From contig JBEKYH010000219.1 of assembly GCA_049511115.1 (NCBI GenBank), positions 1 through 7,969 of the forward strand: a stretch of 7,969 nucleotides of DNA. The letters are read 5' to 3'. Source of the stretch: JBEKYH01 sp049511115. Its GTDB lineage: Bacteria > Planctomycetota > Phycisphaerae > Tepidisphaerales > Tepidisphaeraceae. Shown here piece by piece: positions 6,031-7,969 of the stretch. Below the pieces are notes generated by a model. The model did no database searches, was not told the origin of the DNA, and worked only from the letters and a program-made list of their open reading frames with translations. The number at the start of each line of letters is the position of its first letter. Position 1 is the first letter of the stretch. The position numbers were made by a program, and so were the translations under genes.

Positions 6031-6708
6031 GTGTCTGACCAATTAGCAGTGATTTTCGATATGGACGGCGTTCTGGTTGATAGTTATCAGGCCCACCTTG
6101 AGGCCTGGCAGGTGTCGGCCGGGGCTTATGGGCTGGAAATGTCGGTTGAGATGTTCGGCAAAACCTTCGGCCGGACTTCGCCCGATACCATTCGCATGGC
6201 CTGGCCGGGAAAGTTCGACGAGAGCGGCATCAAGCGGTTCGAGGATGAAAAGGAAGCCGCCTATCGCGCGGCCGTGAGAGCGCATTTTTGCGAGGTGCGA
6301 GGGGCCGGGAATCTGGTTCTGGCCTTGCACGGCGCGGGATTTCGCATGGCCATCGGCTCGTCAGCGCCGGCGGAAAACGTTGCGGTGGTAAAAGCGTGCA
6401 TCCCCAACGGGCAGTGGATCACGGCGGTGGTCAGCGGCTCGGAGGTGCAGCGCGGCAAGCCGGACCCGCAGGTTTTTCTGATGGCCGCCAAAAAATTGGG
6501 CATCGAGCCGAGCCATTGTGCCGTAATAGAAGATGCCGTCGTAGGCGTCGAAGCCGCACGCCGCGCCGGCATGGCCTCCATCGGCCTGGTCGGGACCGCG
6601 CCGAGAGAGGCGCTGGCTAAGCACGCGCACCTGGTCGTCGATTCCCTCACGGAGTTGAATCCGGCCGTCATTGAGGAAAGAATTCGCGGCAATAAGATCG
6701 CGGGTTGA
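6031..6708 (+). CDS. HAD-superfamily phosphatase / beta-phosphoglucomutase-like protein
   Basis: This 225-residue soluble cytoplasmic hydrolase belongs to the HAD superfamily and has an alpha-helical cap (about residues 17-85). Motif I is DMDGVLVDS (10-18) with nucleophile Asp10 and acid/base Asp12. Motif II is GSSAP (109-113) with Ser110. Motif III is the lysine in RGKPDPQVF (141-149, Lys143). Motif IV is IEDAVVGVEAA (166-176) with Glu167 and Asp168 for magnesium. The DMDGVLVDS and KPDP-F pattern fits the beta-phosphoglucomutase/sugar-phosphatase subgroup, but substrate cannot be told from sequence. The GTG start at 6031 is supported by the GAAGGAG site 5 bp upstream. Its 5' region is the 36-bp-arm palindrome, so upstream transcription may be affected by that hairpin. 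The CHASE2 gene begins 37 bp downstream and may be co-transcribed. Confidence 0.88.
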   Translation: MSDQLAVIFDMDGVLVDSYQAHLEAWQVSAGAYGLEMSVEMFGKTFGRTSPDTIRMAWPGKFDESGIKRFEDEKEAAYRAAVRAHFCEVRGAGNLVLALHGAGFRMAIGSSAPAENVAVVKACIPNGQWITAVVSGSEVQRGKPDPQVFLMAAKKLGIEPSHCAVIEDAVVGVEAARRAGMASIGLVGTAPREALAKHAHLVVDSLTELNPAVIEERIRGNKIAG

Positions 6709-6745
6709 TTCTTAGCACGAGTGGGCTAGACAATTTGGCATCACC

Positions 6746-7969
6746 ATGGCCATGAACCGCTTTGAGCGCCGGCTGCTGATCGATACTTTTCTATTCGGAG
6801 TTGCGCTGACGCTGGTGGCGGTCCTGGCTGATCGCCTGGGTGGTTTGCGCACGCTTGAACTGTTCCTTGACGACCACCGCGCAACCTATTTTCAGTTCTT
6901 CCGCTCCCCGCCCACTGACCAATTGGTGCATCTGGACATGGACGACCGCGCTCTTCAGGACGTCGGAAGTTGGCCATGGCCGCGCGAAAAACTGGCCGCG
7001 ATTATCGATGAACTCAACATGGCCGGCGCCAAAGTCGTGGACATGGACATCCTCTTCTCCGAAGCGCAGCGGCCGACTATTGAAGTCGAAGGCGAGCCTC
7101 CCATCGACCACGACGGGATGTTCGCCGCCGCCATGAGGCGATTGGCCCAAAACCCGGGCGAAGGTGTGCTCCTTCCCTGGAGCGTCAATATTATTGACCC
7201 GCCCGAACGCGACCCAGCGGTGCTGGCGGTTTTTCCGGCGATGCGCGAGGAACTGGAGCGCGACCTGGAATTGAACGAGGACGGTCTCAAACAGCGATTG
7301 ATCGCCCGGGGTCTGAAAGATTACGATCTGGCGAATTTGATCGACGGCTATGTCAACCGCGCGCTTGAAGAAGCCATGTTTTTGCGGATTCGGCGCGAAT
7401 TGGAAGCAGGGGGTTCCCCCGATCCCGAATCGCTTCGCAAAAAGCTCTTGCCCAAGGATTTTGCCAGCGGCATCCGCGGCGATTTGATGAATGTACTCAA
7501 GATGGTCCTTCCCCACGTTGAGTCGTTTGAATCGCTAGGGCGTTTCATGCGCCCCGCCCGGCCGGATCTTCCACCACTTTATGGCCAAGAACTCGAACAG
7601 GCAGTCCCTGTTCCGCAGCTTGCGGAGGCGGCCGCGTTTTCCGGCTTCGTTGACGTTCCCAATCTGGACGACGGAAGAGTACGCAGCATTCCGCTCTGGC
7701 TTTTGGACCGCGGCCGGATGGTCCCGCAAATGGGACTCTCGCTGGCTTGCGCCGAGTTGGGCGTTAATCCACGCGATCTGATCCTGGCGCCGGATAGCGT
7801 CACTATTCCCCTTCACGGCGGCAAAAGGATCGTTATTCCCGTGCATATGGTGCACGACCGTTACCAGGGGGATGTGGGAATGATGATGGACATTCCCTGG
7901 TTTGGCTCGGGGGCCTGGCAAACAATGTACGATTGGCCGAATCACCGCCTTTTTGCCCAACATCACTCG
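6746..7969 (+). CDS. CHASE2-domain membrane sensor protein, C-terminus cut by window edge
   Basis: The frame is open from an ATG at 6746 to the window end: 408 residues with no stop. A membrane segment (about residues 10-28) anchors it. It is followed by a CHASE2 extracytoplasmic sensory domain: LVHLDMDDRALQDVGSWPWP (60-79), REKLAAIIDELNMAGAKVVD (80-99), MDILFSEA (100-107), GVLLPW (140-145) and, later, GFVDVPNLDDGRVRSIPL (300-317). Between GVLLPW and GFVDV lies a charged, mainly helical stretch of about 150 residues, longer than usual for CHASE2. CHASE2 proteins normally continue into C-terminal membrane segments and an output domain such as an adenylate cyclase, kinase or phosphatase; that part is outside the window. 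The signal is unknown. A second in-frame ATG at 6752 would shorten it by two residues; neither has a Shine-Dalgarno. Confidence 0.85.
   Translation, partial: MAMNRFERRLLIDTFLFGVALTLVAVLADRLGGLRTLELFLDDHRATYFQFFRSPPTDQLVHLDMDDRALQDVGSWPWPREKLAAIIDELNMAGAKVVDMDILFSEAQRPTIEVEGEPPIDHDGMFAAAMRRLAQNPGEGVLLPWSVNIIDPPERDPAVLAVFPAMREELERDLELNEDGLKQRLIARGLKDYDLANLIDGYVNRALEEAMFLRIRRELEAGGSPDPESLRKKLLPKDFASGIRGDLMNVLKMVLPHVESFESLGRFMRPARPDLPPLYGQELEQAVPVPQLAEAAAFSGFVDVPNLDDGRVRSIPLWLLDRGRMVPQMGLSLACAELGVNPRDLILAPDSVTIPLHGGKRIVIPVHMVHDRYQGDVGMMMDIPWFGSGAWQTMYDWPNHRLFAQHHS

Noticed and set aside
5767..6042. Minus-strand 91-codon open frame across the 36-bp inverted repeat, with a plus counterpart at 5709-5897
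   Set aside because: The EPPRPPRTPRK-like peptide is only the translation of the 9-bp repeat units on either strand; there is no start signal or domain.
6791..7966. Two minus-strand open frames (6791-7516 and 7535-7966) at the right end
   Set aside because: Both lie opposite the continuous plus-strand CHASE2 frame, which has recognisable motifs along its length. They are shadows.

Overview
This window is a GC-rich stretch from a Gram-negative bacterium. It carries lipid A synthesis (lpxB), a secreted sugar-binding-type beta-propeller protein, and a membrane-anchored CHASE2 sensor. Most genes lack a clear Shine-Dalgarno sequence. Together with three kinds of short dispersed palindromic element, this suggests a member of the Planctomycetota/PVC group. 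That placement is inference from gene style, since no rRNA or other taxonomic marker is present.

Layout, left to right. Positions 1-117 hold no confidently callable gene, but contain two DnaA-box-like 9-mers and an imperfect inverted repeat. xseB (154-420, +) encodes the small subunit of exonuclease VII. Eight bases later it meets, tail to tail, a two-gene minus-strand operon (3118 down to 429) of tandem GT87/DUF2029-type polytopic membrane glycosyltransferases. These two are clear paralogues and overlap by 4 bp (ATGA). The upstream paralogue carries an extra in-frame block of about 25 codons that includes a GC-rich palindrome and encodes KNPLPDPPPEYRGRGEE. Divergent from this operon is a secreted BNR_4-family protein (3203-4540, +).

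A large hairpin-forming inverted repeat (29-bp perfect arms, 4549-4668) fills the gap between this gene and the convergent lpxB (4679-5803, -). A second one (36-bp perfect arms, 5858-6004) fills the gap between lpxB and the divergent HAD phosphatase/phosphomutase gene (6031-6708, +). The right end holds the start of a CHASE2 protein (6746-7969, +), cut by the window edge.

Functionally the envelope theme is strongest: lipid A disaccharide synthesis, polyprenyl-sugar-dependent membrane glycosyltransferases, a secreted propeller and an extracytoplasmic sensor. The genes do not form one operon and no single pathway joins them. No defence system, CRISPR array, transposase or RNA gene is visible. 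The most notable content is the set of three structurally different palindromic repeat elements within 4 kb, two of which bracket lpxB and one of which is built into a protein.
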